NCBI GenBank assembly: GCA_027533385.1
Contig: JAPZUE010000011.1
Location: 1 to 64,000 of the forward strand
DNA: 64,000 nucleotides
Direction of reading: 5' to 3'
Source of the DNA: Rhizobium sp.
Lineage (GTDB): Bacteria > Pseudomonadota > Alphaproteobacteria > Rhizobiales > Rhizobiaceae
The notes under the pieces are model-generated. The model was not told where the DNA came from. It made no database searches and worked only from the letters and a program-made list of their open reading frames with translations. Shown piece by piece: positions 8,881-17,647 of this stretch (positions within the stretch are counted from its first letter, which is position 1; each line of letters opens with the position of its first letter). The position numbers and the translations under genes were made by a program.

Positions 8881-10124
8881 TGAGGTTTTTGTCCATAACC
8901 GCACTTCTGCTTTCTACTGCAGGCTCCGTAGCCGCCGAGCCCTCGGTTGAGGTCATGCATTTCTGGACGTCCGGCGGTGAGGCGGCGGCGCTGGGTGTCG
9001 TGCGCGACAAAGTGGTTTCCGAAGGTGTCTCCTGGGCCGACGCACCGGTGGCCGGTGGTGGCGGCGATCAGGCCAAGACCGTTCTCCAGGCGCGCATCGC
9101 CTCCGGAAATCCGCCCGCCGCAATGCTGATGCTGGGTCAAAACATCATCGACTGGGCAAAGGAAGACATGCTCGGCAATGTCGACGCGTTGGCCAAAACG
9201 CAGGGCTGGGATGCCGCCCTGCCCGAGGCGGTCAAGCAGTTCACCAAGGTCGACGGTCACTATGTCAGCGTTCCGACGAATGTTCACCGAACCGACATGA
9301 TCTGGGCCTCGAAAGCCGCCTTCGATCGGATCGGCGCGGCCTATCCGACCAGTTGGGAGGAGCTGAACGCTCTTGCGCCCAAATTTCTGGAAGCCGGCAT
9401 CATCCCGCTCGCCCATGGTGGCCAGGCCTGGCAGGAAGCCTACATGTTCGAGGCCGTGGCACTTGGCGTCGGCGGGGCGGACTTTTACCGCAAAGCACTG
9501 ATCGAGCTCGATGATGCTACACTCCGAGGTCCGGAGATGGTCGCGGTTTTTGCCCAGATGGCAAACCTTCGCGGCATGGTGGACGCAAATTTCTCCGGCC
9601 GTGACTGGAATCTCGCTTCCGCCATGGTCATCAAGGGCGAAGCGGCGATGCAGATCATGGGTGACTGGGCCAAGGGAGAGTTCACCAATGCCGGCAAGCT
9701 GCCTGGGGATGACTATGCCTGCATCCCCGTACCGAAAGCCAAGGGGGACGGGTTCGTCTATCTCGTCAATTCGCTCTCGCTCTTCACCCAGACCGAACCG
9801 GATCTGATCAGGGGACAGGAAGTCCTGGCGACCGCAATCATGGACCCTGCCGTTCAGATCGCCTTTAACCAGGCTAAGGGAGCGATACCGGCCCGAACCG
9901 ATATTGATCTGTCGGCCATGGATGCCTGCGCCCAGGCAACCTCGGCCTCTCTCGCCAAGAATGACGGTGCGGGCACGGCGGTTCCCACCTTCGCCGGTAC
10001 ACATGCGGCCAACGCAACCGTCGCTGCAGCAGCGACAGATACCATCACCAAGTTCTTCAACTCAAAGATGACTGCCGAAGAGGGTGCCGCCGCCCTTGCC
10101 GACGCCATCGCCGCCGCACTTTGA
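8881..10124 (+). CDS. Sugar ABC transporter substrate-binding protein 2
   Basis: A second carbohydrate-binding protein of about 414 residues. The ATG at 8881, preceded by GGAAGGAATA, gives a proper signal peptide (LLLSTAGSVAA, cleavage before EPSVEV); the longer frame from 8838 does not. It is paralogous to the protein at 5649 along its whole length. Two binding proteins around one permease pair suggest that the importer takes two related ligands, such as anomers, mono- and disaccharide, or free and substituted sugar. A further hairpin follows before the ATPase gene. Confidence 0.88.
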
Positions 10125-10130
10125 CGGAGA

Positions 10131-10153
10131 CCCTCGGGGTCACCCCCCGAGGG
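10131..10153 (+). other. Intercistronic hairpin before the ATPase gene
   Basis: CCCTCGGGG (10131-10139) and CCCCGAGGG (10145-10153) form a perfect 9-bp stem with a 5-nt loop. The lack of a T-tract and the gene continuing 20 bases later argue against a full terminator. Confidence 0.45.
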
Positions 10154-10173
10154 CATCACGACAGGAGACCAAA

Positions 10174-11286
10174 ATGGCCTTTCTCGATATCCGAAACGTC
10201 ACCAAGTCCTACGGACAGCTCGAAGTCCTGCATCGCGTGGACATTTCCGTCGAGGAAGGCGAATTCCTTGTGCTCGTCGGCCCCTCCGGCTGCGGCAAGT
10301 CGACCCTGCTCGGCATGATCGCCGGGCTGGAGGGCATCTCCTCCGGCGAGATCGCGATCAAGGACCGCGTCATCAACGGGGTCCATCCGTCCAAGCGCAA
10401 CATTGCCATGGTCTTCCAGTCCTACGCGCTCTACCCGAACATGACCGTCGGGCAGAACATCACTTTCGGCCTCGAGATGCATGGCGTACCGAAGCCGGAG
10501 CGTGACAAGGCATTGCTCGACGTCGCCAAGCTGCTGCAGATCGATCATCTCACCGACCGCAAGCCGGGCCAGCTGTCCGGCGGCCAGCGCCAGCGCGTTG
10601 CCATGGGCCGTGCGCTGGTGCGCGATCCCGACGTTTTCCTCTTCGATGAGCCGCTTTCCAACCTCGATGCCAAGCTCCGCGTCGACATGCGCACTGAGAT
10701 TAAGAAGCTGCATGCCAAGCTCAAGCGCACCATCGTCTATGTCACCCACGATCAGATCGAGGCGATGACGCTATCCACCCGGATCGCCGTCATGAACAAG
10801 GGTTACATCCAGCAGCTCGGCACGCCGAAGGAAATCTACGACACGCCGGCCAATGTCTTCGTCGCAACCTTCATGGGAAGCCCGGCGATGAATGTCGTGC
10901 CGGCCCGGATCGTCGTTCGCGATGGTACGCCCCATGCCGAAGTCATACTGGGGGATGGGGCGACGAGCCTGCTCGCCTTCAGCCAACCGAGCCTTGCCGG
11001 CTGGGACGGACGGGAGATCCTGCTCGGGATCCGCCCGGAGGCGATCACCGATCCTGATGGTGCCGACCGCAAGTCGCAGAACATCGTCGGCCTGAAAAAC
11101 CGGGTGATCGTCACCGAGCCCGCAGGCTCCGACACCTTCGTCACTATGAGCCTTGGGGGCAAGGACGTGATCGCCCGCATGCGGGCCGACGTCGATATAT
11201 CAGGCGGTGACGACTTCGAATTCGCGGTCAACATGGAAAAGGCCGTGGCCTTCGACCCCAAGACGGAAGAACGCATCCGGCCATGA
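10174..11286 (+). CDS. Sugar ABC transporter ATPase (UgpC/MalK family)
   Basis: A 370-residue ATPase with Walker A GPSGCGKST (lysine 42), the Q-loop in VFQSYALYPNM, signature LSGGQRQRVAMGRAL, Walker B VFLFDEPLSNLDAKLR, switch histidine in YVTHDQ, and a C-terminal TOBE-like regulatory domain of about 130 residues. The ATG at 10174 after ACAGGAGACC is chosen; the longer open frame from 10084 overlaps binding protein 2. Its stop overlaps the following GMC gene by 4 nt, tying the importer to the catabolic enzymes. Confidence 0.93.
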   Translation: MAFLDIRNVTKSYGQLEVLHRVDISVEEGEFLVLVGPSGCGKSTLLGMIAGLEGISSGEIAIKDRVINGVHPSKRNIAMVFQSYALYPNMTVGQNITFGLEMHGVPKPERDKALLDVAKLLQIDHLTDRKPGQLSGGQRQRVAMGRALVRDPDVFLFDEPLSNLDAKLRVDMRTEIKKLHAKLKRTIVYVTHDQIEAMTLSTRIAVMNKGYIQQLGTPKEIYDTPANVFVATFMGSPAMNVVPARIVVRDGTPHAEVILGDGATSLLAFSQPSLAGWDGREILLGIRPEAITDPDGADRKSQNIVGLKNRVIVTEPAGSDTFVTMSLGGKDVIARMRADVDISGGDDFEFAVNMEKAVAFDPKTEERIRP

Positions 11287-12782
11287 GCGACGCAGACGTC
11301 ATCATCATCGGTTCCGGCATGGGGGGCGCAACGCTCGCGGCTCGGCTTGCGCCAACAGGTCGACGCATCCTGATCGTCGAGAAGGGCGAAAGGCTCAAGC
11401 CTTCCTCTGCCGATCGGGACGCGGATGCCATTTTCGGCAAGGCGCATTTCAGGCCGAAGGAAGAATGGCTGGACGGCGACGGTCAGCCCTTCAACCCCGG
11501 CAACTACTACAATGTCGGCGGCAATTCGAAATTCTACGGCGCTGTGCTGCTGCGCTATCGCCGCGAGGATTTTTCGCCCCTGCACCACATGGGCGGAACG
11601 ACGCCCGGCTGGCCGATCGGTTACGACAGTCTGGAGCCGTGGTATCAGCAGGCCGAACACCTGTTCGAGGTCCGGGGAACACTGGGCGAGGATCCGACCG
11701 AGCCGCCGCATTCTGGAACCTATGATCACAAGCCCGTGCCGGACGAGCCAGCCATCACCGATTTGCGTCGTCGCCTGAAATCCGTCGGGCTTCACCCGGC
11801 CTCCCTGCCGCTCGGTGTCGATATCGACACATGGCTCGCCCATGGAAAAACGACCTGGGACGCATTCCCGGATACCTGCGGTGGCAAGAAGGATGCGGAG
11901 ACGGTGAGCCTCGCGCAGGCGCTTCGGCATTCCAATGTGTCGCTGGAGACAGGTTGTGAAGTGACGCGCCTGCTGGCGGGCGAGGGCGGAAAGATCACCG
12001 GTGTAGAAGTGTTGAACCAAGGCGAGAAACAGGTGCTTTCCGCACCGCTCGTGGTTCTCGCAGCCGGTGCCGTCAGGAGCGCTGCCATCCTGCTGTCATC
12101 GGCGAGCGAAAACCATCCGCAGGGTCTGGCGAACCGATCCGATCAGGTCGGCCGCAATTTCATGAACCACAATTGTTCGGCGGTTCTGGCGCTCCACCCC
12201 TTCCGGCGCAATCCGTCGGTCTACCAGAAGACCCTGCTGGTCAACGACTTCTACCTGACGGGCGGGCCGAGTGGCGAACCGCTCGGCAATATCCAGTTGC
12301 TCGGCAAGATCACCGGCCCGATCCTCGCTGCAAGCTCGCCGCTGCCACGACCGCTCGCCCATTGGATCGCCGATCGCTCGGTTGATCTCTATGCGATGTC
12401 GGAGGACCTGCCCAATCCGGAAAGCCGCGTGACCGTCAGGAACGGCCGGATCATGCTCGACTGGAAGCGGTCGAACTGGGAGGCACATCTCGCCCTCGTC
12501 GACAGGCTGAAAACGCTGCTGCGAAAAGCTGGCTACCCGGTCGTGCTCTCGCGCCCCTTCGACCGTCGCACGCCCTCCCATCAATGCGGCACGGCGCGCA
12601 TGGGCTCGGACCCGGCGAAAAGCGTGGTCGACAGTTTCGGGCGCAGCCACGATCATCGCAATCTCTTAATCGTCGACGCGTCGATCCTGCCGACCTCGGC
12701 CGCCGTCAATCCGGCCCTCACGATCGCGGCACTTGCGCTGCGGTCGGGCCAGCACATCATCGAAACGGAGTTCAAGCCGTGA
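11283..12782 (+). CDS. GMC-family FAD oxidoreductase 1 (sugar/polyol dehydrogenase type)
   Basis: A 499-residue flavoprotein with the N-terminal dinucleotide motif IIIGSGMGGATLAARL and the C-terminal GMC block SHQCGTARMG (catalytic histidine about residue 433), then LIVDASILPTSAAVNPALTIAALALR. The compact form and NPALTI ending resemble the subgroup containing glucoside 3-dehydrogenase and gluconate 2-dehydrogenase catalytic subunits rather than choline dehydrogenase. No signal peptide is seen. It would oxidise a sugar hydroxyl with FAD, passing electrons to an unknown acceptor. Coupled by ATGA to the ATPase gene and by GTGA to the SDR. Confidence 0.85.
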   Translation: MSDADVIIIGSGMGGATLAARLAPTGRRILIVEKGERLKPSSADRDADAIFGKAHFRPKEEWLDGDGQPFNPGNYYNVGGNSKFYGAVLLRYRREDFSPLHHMGGTTPGWPIGYDSLEPWYQQAEHLFEVRGTLGEDPTEPPHSGTYDHKPVPDEPAITDLRRRLKSVGLHPASLPLGVDIDTWLAHGKTTWDAFPDTCGGKKDAETVSLAQALRHSNVSLETGCEVTRLLAGEGGKITGVEVLNQGEKQVLSAPLVVLAAGAVRSAAILLSSASENHPQGLANRSDQVGRNFMNHNCSAVLALHPFRRNPSVYQKTLLVNDFYLTGGPSGEPLGNIQLLGKITGPILAASSPLPRPLAHWIADRSVDLYAMSEDLPNPESRVTVRNGRIMLDWKRSNWEAHLALVDRLKTLLRKAGYPVVLSRPFDRRTPSHQCGTARMGSDPAKSVVDSFGRSHDHRNLLIVDASILPTSAAVNPALTIAALALRSGQHIIETEFKP

Positions 12783-13537
12783 GCAAGGTCGCACTCATCA
12801 CCGGAGGCCAGCAGGGCATCGGCCTCGGCATTGCCCGCGAACTGGCGGGTGCCGGCTTCAAGCTCGCGCTGGCGTCGAGGTCCGACGAAGATGCGCCGCA
12901 GGTAAAGGCTGCGCTTGCGGAGCTGGGTGAAGCCAGCATCTATGTCCGCCATGACCTGCAGGACATCGACAACGTCGCATCGGTCCTCGACCAGATCGAA
13001 TCACGCCTCGGCCCTGTCACCACATTCGTGTCGAATGCCGGCGTCCCCGCCAAGGTGCGCGGCGACATGCTGGAGCTCGCACCCGACAGCTTCGATTTCG
13101 TGCTCGGTGTCAATCTGCGCGGTGCCTTCTTTCTCGCCCAAGAGGTCGCGCGGCGTATGTTGGCGACCCCATCCGACAGCTATCGCTCGATCGTCTTCGT
13201 GACCTCGGTGAGCGCCAGCATGGCCTCGGTCGAGCGGGCGGAATACTGCATCTCCAAGGCCGGCGCCGGCATGATGGCGGAACTCTTCGCACTGCGCCTT
13301 GCGCCGCATGGCATCGGCGTTTTCGAACTCAGGCCCGGCATCATCGAGACCGAGATGACGGCGGGCGTGAAGGACAAATACACCGCGCGGATCGAAGGTG
13401 GGCTTGTTCCGGCGCAGCGCTGGGGCCAGCCGGTCGATATCGGCAGCGTGGTCGTGCCGCTGGCGGAAGGGCGTTTTGCCTTCGCCAATGGGGCAGTCAT
13501 TCCGGTCGATGGCGGCCTGTCGCTCGCGCGCCTCTAG
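12779..13537 (+). CDS. Short-chain dehydrogenase/reductase (SDR)
   Basis: A 252-residue classical SDR with TGGQQGIG at the N-terminus for NAD(P) binding, SNAG in place of NNAG, serine in VTSVSAS, and the YxxxK pair in YCISKAG. It ends in the usual PVDGG block. The start is a GTG overlapping the previous stop (GTGA), because the longer ATG frame would run deep into the GMC gene. It probably reduces or oxidises a keto-sugar or polyol intermediate next to the two GMC enzymes. Confidence 0.87.
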   Translation: MSKVALITGGQQGIGLGIARELAGAGFKLALASRSDEDAPQVKAALAELGEASIYVRHDLQDIDNVASVLDQIESRLGPVTTFVSNAGVPAKVRGDMLELAPDSFDFVLGVNLRGAFFLAQEVARRMLATPSDSYRSIVFVTSVSASMASVERAEYCISKAGAGMMAELFALRLAPHGIGVFELRPGIIETEMTAGVKDKYTARIEGGLVPAQRWGQPVDIGSVVVPLAEGRFAFANGAVIPVDGGLSLARL

Positions 13538-13546
13538 GAGATTTTC

Positions 13547-15139
13547 ATGCGGCAAGCTTTTGATTTTATCATTGTCGGTGGCGGTTCGGCGGGCTCGGTG
13601 CTTGCGGCGCGGCTGTCGGAAAACCCCGATTTCAACGTGCTCCTGCTCGAGGCCGGTGGCCGCGACTGGCATCCCTTCTACCATCTGCCGGCAGGCTTCG
13701 CGAAGATGACCAAGGGCATCGGAAGCTGGGGCTGGAGCACCGTGCCTCAGCGGCACATGAACAACATGGTGATCCGCTACACCCAGGCGAAGGTCATAGG
13801 CGGCGGTTCCAGCATCAACGCGCAGATCTACACGCGTGGCAATGCGCTCGACTATGACGACTGGCGCCAGATGGGCTGTGAAGGCTGGTCCTACGAGGAT
13901 GTTCTGCCTTACTTCCGCAAGGCCGAGGACAATGACAGCTTCGACAACCGCTATCACGGCAAGGGCGGTCCGCTCGGCGTCAGCAAGCCATCGGCGCCGC
14001 TGCCGATCTGCGAGGCCTATTTCAAGGCGGCCGCCGAACTCGGCATTCCCTTCAACGGCGACATGACCGGCGAGACGCAGGATGGCGTCGGATACTACCA
14101 GCTGACCCAGCGCAATGTCCGCCGCTCCTCGGCCTCGATTGCCTATCTCAACCCTGCCCGCAGACGCCCCAACCTCACCATCCGCACGGATGCGCAGGTG
14201 CTGAGGCTCGTGGTCGAGAACGGCCGCGCAGTCGGCGTCGAACTTGCCGGCGAAGGCGTGATCAGGGCCGAACGCGAGGTGCTGCTTTCATCGGGCGCAA
14301 TCGGCAGCCCGCGCCTCCTGATGCTCTCGGGCATCGGCCCTGCCGACCATCTGGCGTCGGTCGGTGTGCCCGTCGTCTTCGACCAGCCGGGTGTCGGCTC
14401 CAATCTGCAGGACCATCTCGATCTCTTCGTCATCGCCGAATGCACTGGATCGCATACCTATGACCGCTTCGCCAAGCCGCATCTCTCGGTGCTGGCCGGC
14501 CTGCAATATCTGCTGACCAGAACCGGCCCTGTCGCTTCCAGCCTCTTTGAGACCGGTGGCTTCTGGTATGCCGATCCGGAAGCCCGCTCGCCGGATATCC
14601 AGTTCCATCTCGGCCTCGGCTCCGGCATCGAGGCCGGTGTCGCCGCCATGGCAAACGGCGGCGTGACGCTGAATTCTGCCTATCTGAGGCCGAGGTCGCG
14701 GGGCACCGTCCGGCTCGGCTCGGCTGATCCGCTCGCAGCACCTTTGATCGACCCCAACTACTGGGCCGATCCACATGATCGCGAAATGTCGATCCGTGGC
14801 CTGAAGATCGCGAGAGACATCATGCGCCAGGATTCGCTCAAGCCCTATGTCAAGGCCGAGCGCCTGCCGGGGCCGGATGTGCAAAGCGACCAGGACTATT
14901 TCAACTATGCCTGCCGCCACTCGAAGACCGACCACCATCCCGCCGGCACCTGCCGCATGGGCTCGGACCCTGAGGCCGTCGTCGATCCGCGTCTGCGCTT
15001 CAACGGTATCGAAGGCCTGCGCGTCATCGACGCCTCGATCATGCCGACCGTGGTCTCCTCAAACACCAATGCGCCGACCATCATGATCGCCGAAAAGGCA
15101 GCCGACATGATCAAGGCCGATCACGGAGCAGCGTCATGA
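13547..15139 (+). CDS. GMC-family FAD oxidoreductase 2 (choline-dehydrogenase-like)
   Basis: A 530-residue GMC enzyme with FDFIIVGGGSAGSVLAARL at the N-terminus, the GGGSSINAQIYTRG flavin-attachment region, GSNLQDHLD, and the C-terminal HHPAGTCRMG (catalytic histidine about 464), then SNTNAPTIMIAEKAADMI. These are the alcohol/choline dehydrogenase signatures. AGGAGA precedes the ATG. It is only distantly related to the GMC protein at 11283, so the pair probably oxidise different positions or different intermediates of the same compound. Coupled by ATGA to the Dabb protein. Confidence 0.88.
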   Translation: MRQAFDFIIVGGGSAGSVLAARLSENPDFNVLLLEAGGRDWHPFYHLPAGFAKMTKGIGSWGWSTVPQRHMNNMVIRYTQAKVIGGGSSINAQIYTRGNALDYDDWRQMGCEGWSYEDVLPYFRKAEDNDSFDNRYHGKGGPLGVSKPSAPLPICEAYFKAAAELGIPFNGDMTGETQDGVGYYQLTQRNVRRSSASIAYLNPARRRPNLTIRTDAQVLRLVVENGRAVGVELAGEGVIRAEREVLLSSGAIGSPRLLMLSGIGPADHLASVGVPVVFDQPGVGSNLQDHLDLFVIAECTGSHTYDRFAKPHLSVLAGLQYLLTRTGPVASSLFETGGFWYADPEARSPDIQFHLGLGSGIEAGVAAMANGGVTLNSAYLRPRSRGTVRLGSADPLAAPLIDPNYWADPHDREMSIRGLKIARDIMRQDSLKPYVKAERLPGPDVQSDQDYFNYACRHSKTDHHPAGTCRMGSDPEAVVDPRLRFNGIEGLRVIDASIMPTVVSSNTNAPTIMIAEKAADMIKADHGAAS

Positions 15140-15465
15140 TCCGCCACATCGTGCTTGTCCGTTTCCAGTCGGCTGTCTCGACTGCTGTTATCGACGACCT
15201 CTTCGCCGAACTGCATCAGATCGAAGGCAAGGTGCCGGGCCTCCTGTCGATCACCTCGGGCCGTAGTGAAAGCCCGGAGCGCATCGAGCGCGGCTATCTG
15301 CACGGCTTCGTTGCCGATTTCGCCGATTGGGCAGCCCTGGAAGCCTATCAGATCCATCCGGATCACAAGCGCTTCGGTGCGCGCCTCGTTGCCCATGCCG
15401 AGGGCGGTCTCGATGGCATCCTCGTCTTCGACCTGCCCGTCCAAACCCAGGGATCTCCAACATGA
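15136..15465 (+). CDS. Dabb (stress-responsive alpha/beta barrel) domain protein
   Basis: A 109-residue single-domain protein. MIRHIVLVRF at the start, a central Y-H-G-F (GYLHGFVADF), AYQIHPDHKRF and a C-terminal ILVFDL strand are the Dabb family pattern. These proteins form dimeric barrels and often sit in sugar-catabolic operons with unclear roles, such as isomerase, epimerase or lyase accessory. It overlaps both neighbours by 4 nt. Confidence 0.85.
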   Translation: MIRHIVLVRFQSAVSTAVIDDLFAELHQIEGKVPGLLSITSGRSESPERIERGYLHGFVADFADWAALEAYQIHPDHKRFGARLVAHAEGGLDGILVFDLPVQTQGSPT

Positions 15466-16625
15466 TTGCCTTGCCCACCGCCGATGGCCGCATCGAAGAC
15501 TATCGCCTCACCGGAACCCCGCTCACACCGCGTGCCCCGACCCGTCCGCTGACCCGCACCGCCTTTGCTGCGGCGCACGTCGTCTCGGACCCACTGCGCG
15601 AACGCAATCCCTGGGACACGCGACCGGCGGTCGACTGGGAGGGCACGCTTGCCTTCCGCACCTCGCTTTGGGATCAGGGCCTCGGGCTCGCCGAAGCCAT
15701 GGACACCGCCCAGCGCGGCATGGGCGTCGATTGGCCGACGGCGCTTGAACTCATCCAGCGCACGATGGTGGCCGCCAAGGTACATCCGATGAGGCCACGC
15801 GTCGCCTGCGGTGCGGGTACCGACCATGTGGCGCTGGTGGACCTTACCACTGCGGACAAGATCACAGCGGCCTATCAGACCCAGGCCGAAGCCATCGAGG
15901 CCGCCGGCGGGCAGTTGATCCTGATGGCATCGCGTGCCTTCCCCGCGATGGGCGCCGGGCCTCATGTCTATCGCGCCGTCTACCGCCGGCTGATCGACGG
16001 CGCGCGCGAGCCTGTCATCCTGCACTGGCTGGGAGACATGTTCGATCCGGCGCTCAAAGGTTACTGGGGCAGCGAGGATGTCGCTGAAGCCACCGACTTC
16101 GTGCTCGACCTGATCGGGGAGAACCCGGGCAAGGTTGACGGCATCAAGATCTCGCTGCTCGACCAGGCGCATGAAGAGGCGTTTCGCGCCCGTCTGCCGG
16201 AGGGTGTTCGTCTCTACACGGGCGACGACTTCAACTATGCCGACCTGATCGCCGGCGATGGGAAACACTATTCCCATGCGCTGCTCGGCATCTTCGCCGC
16301 CATCGCACCGGCGGCCTCGCAGGCGCTTGACGCGTTGGCGGCACGGGACCTCGACACCTATCACCGACTGCTGAAACCGACGGTGCCGCTCAGCCGCGAA
16401 ATCTTCCGCGCCCCGACACGGTTCTACAAGGCAGGCATCGCCTTCCTTGCCTGGCTGAATGGTCACCAGCGGCATTTCATCATGCCGGCGGGCTTCCAGT
16501 CGAGCCGTGACATCGTCCACTACGCCGACGTTTTCCGGCTGGCCGATCAGGCAAATCTGCTTGCCGATCCGCAGCTTGCCGTGAGAAGGATGCGGGTCTT
16601 GTTGGAACTACACGGGGTATACTGA
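15462..16625 (+). CDS. DUF993 / dihydrodipicolinate-synthase-like protein
   Basis: A 387-residue protein resembling the DUF993 family, annotated elsewhere as dihydrodipicolinate-synthase-like TIM barrels (features here: WEGTLAFRTSLWDQGLGLAEAMD, CGAGTDH, VDGIKISLLD with a lysine in the Schiff-base-like position, LYTGDDFNY). By analogy it could be an aldolase or decarboxylase for an oxidised sugar acid, which would fit a pathway ending in glycerate. The ATG at 15462 overlaps the Dabb stop; the longer frame from 15327 is not credible. Biochemical function not established. Confidence 0.7.
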   Translation: MIALPTADGRIEDYRLTGTPLTPRAPTRPLTRTAFAAAHVVSDPLRERNPWDTRPAVDWEGTLAFRTSLWDQGLGLAEAMDTAQRGMGVDWPTALELIQRTMVAAKVHPMRPRVACGAGTDHVALVDLTTADKITAAYQTQAEAIEAAGGQLILMASRAFPAMGAGPHVYRAVYRRLIDGAREPVILHWLGDMFDPALKGYWGSEDVAEATDFVLDLIGENPGKVDGIKISLLDQAHEEAFRARLPEGVRLYTGDDFNYADLIAGDGKHYSHALLGIFAAIAPAASQALDALAARDLDTYHRLLKPTVPLSREIFRAPTRFYKAGIAFLAWLNGHQRHFIMPAGFQSSRDIVHYADVFRLADQANLLADPQLAVRRMRVLLELHGVY

Positions 16626-16630
16626 GAGGC

Positions 16631-17647
16631 ATGGAGCGTCGGCCGACGATCATCGACGTGGCGCGCGTGGCGGGGATTTCCAAATCCACCGTCAGCCTCG
16701 TCCTGCAGAACAGTCCGCTGGTCAAGGAGGAGACGCGGCGTCTCGTGCGCGAGGCGATGGACAAGGTCGGCTATGTGTATAACCGGGCCGCCGCCAACCT
16801 GCGTTCGCCCAATGTCGGTCTGATCGGCCTGGTGATCAACGATCTGCGAAACCCGTTCTTCACGGAATTTGCGACCTCGCTCCAGATGGCTCTGTCCGCG
16901 CGCGGCTATGCAACGGTTGTCGCCAATACCGACGAGGACCCGGTAGTGCAGGCTCAGGTGGTCGGCGCGATGATCGAGCACGGCGTTTCCGCGCTCGTCC
17001 TGTCTCCTGCCTATGGTGACGACGGGGGCACGTTTGACGCCATCGCGCGCGGCGGTATCCCCACCATGCAGGTGCTGCGCAAGGTCGATCCCCGCACCGA
17101 GCAGTTTCCTTTCGCCGCTCCTGACTATCGCCTGGGCAGCCTGCTCGCCGTCCGGCATCTCCTCTCCTTCGCGCCGAACCGCATCGCCTTTGTCGGCGGG
17201 CTGGCAGATCGCGCTGTTACCCGCGAGCGCATGGCTGGCTATTTCCAAGCGCTTGAAGAAGCCGGCATGGAGCCATTTGTCCTGTCGGGCCGGGCAAGCC
17301 GCAGCTTTGGCCGTGAGGCCGCCGAGGAACTCACACGCACCCATCCGGAAATCGATGCGGCGATCTGCTTCAACGATCTGGTTGCGCTCGGCATGCTCTC
17401 CGGCTTTGCCAAGCTAAAGCGCACTGTAGGCGAAGATTTCCGCATGGTCGGCTTCGACGATATCGAGGAGTGCAGCCAGGTGTTTCCGGCGCTCTCCACG
17501 GTCCATTGCGGCATTGCCGAGTTTGGCCGCAGCATCGCCGCCACGATCCTCGCCTGGCTTGAGGATGGCAAGCGCCCTGAGCCTGAGACGCTCACGGCGG
17601 TGGAGCTCGTCATCCGTGACACCAGCGGCGTGAGGGATATCCCATGA
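16631..17647 (+). CDS. LacI-family transcriptional regulator
   Basis: A 338-residue repressor with an N-terminal helix-turn-helix (TIIDVARVAGISKSTVSLVL, residues 6-25), hinge helix AAANLRSPN, and a periplasmic-binding-protein-like sensor domain (NDLRNPFFTE, GGLADRAVTRERMAGY, FNDLVALGM, VGFDDIEE). It is the last but one gene of the operon it probably controls. It likely binds the mirrored TGGAWCGWTCCA sites at 683-713 and releases them when bound to the pathway's sugar or an early product. The start is unusually close to its GAGAGG, only one base away. Confidence 0.9.
   Translation: MERRPTIIDVARVAGISKSTVSLVLQNSPLVKEETRRLVREAMDKVGYVYNRAAANLRSPNVGLIGLVINDLRNPFFTEFATSLQMALSARGYATVVANTDEDPVVQAQVVGAMIEHGVSALVLSPAYGDDGGTFDAIARGGIPTMQVLRKVDPRTEQFPFAAPDYRLGSLLAVRHLLSFAPNRIAFVGGLADRAVTRERMAGYFQALEEAGMEPFVLSGRASRSFGREAAEELTRTHPEIDAAICFNDLVALGMLSGFAKLKRTVGEDFRMVGFDDIEECSQVFPALSTVHCGIAEFGRSIAATILAWLEDGKRPEPETLTAVELVIRDTSGVRDIP

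Noticed and set aside
6910..10153. Rho-independent terminators within the sugar operon
   Set aside because: The stems lack following T-runs and the downstream genes belong to the same importer, so internal full termination is unlikely.
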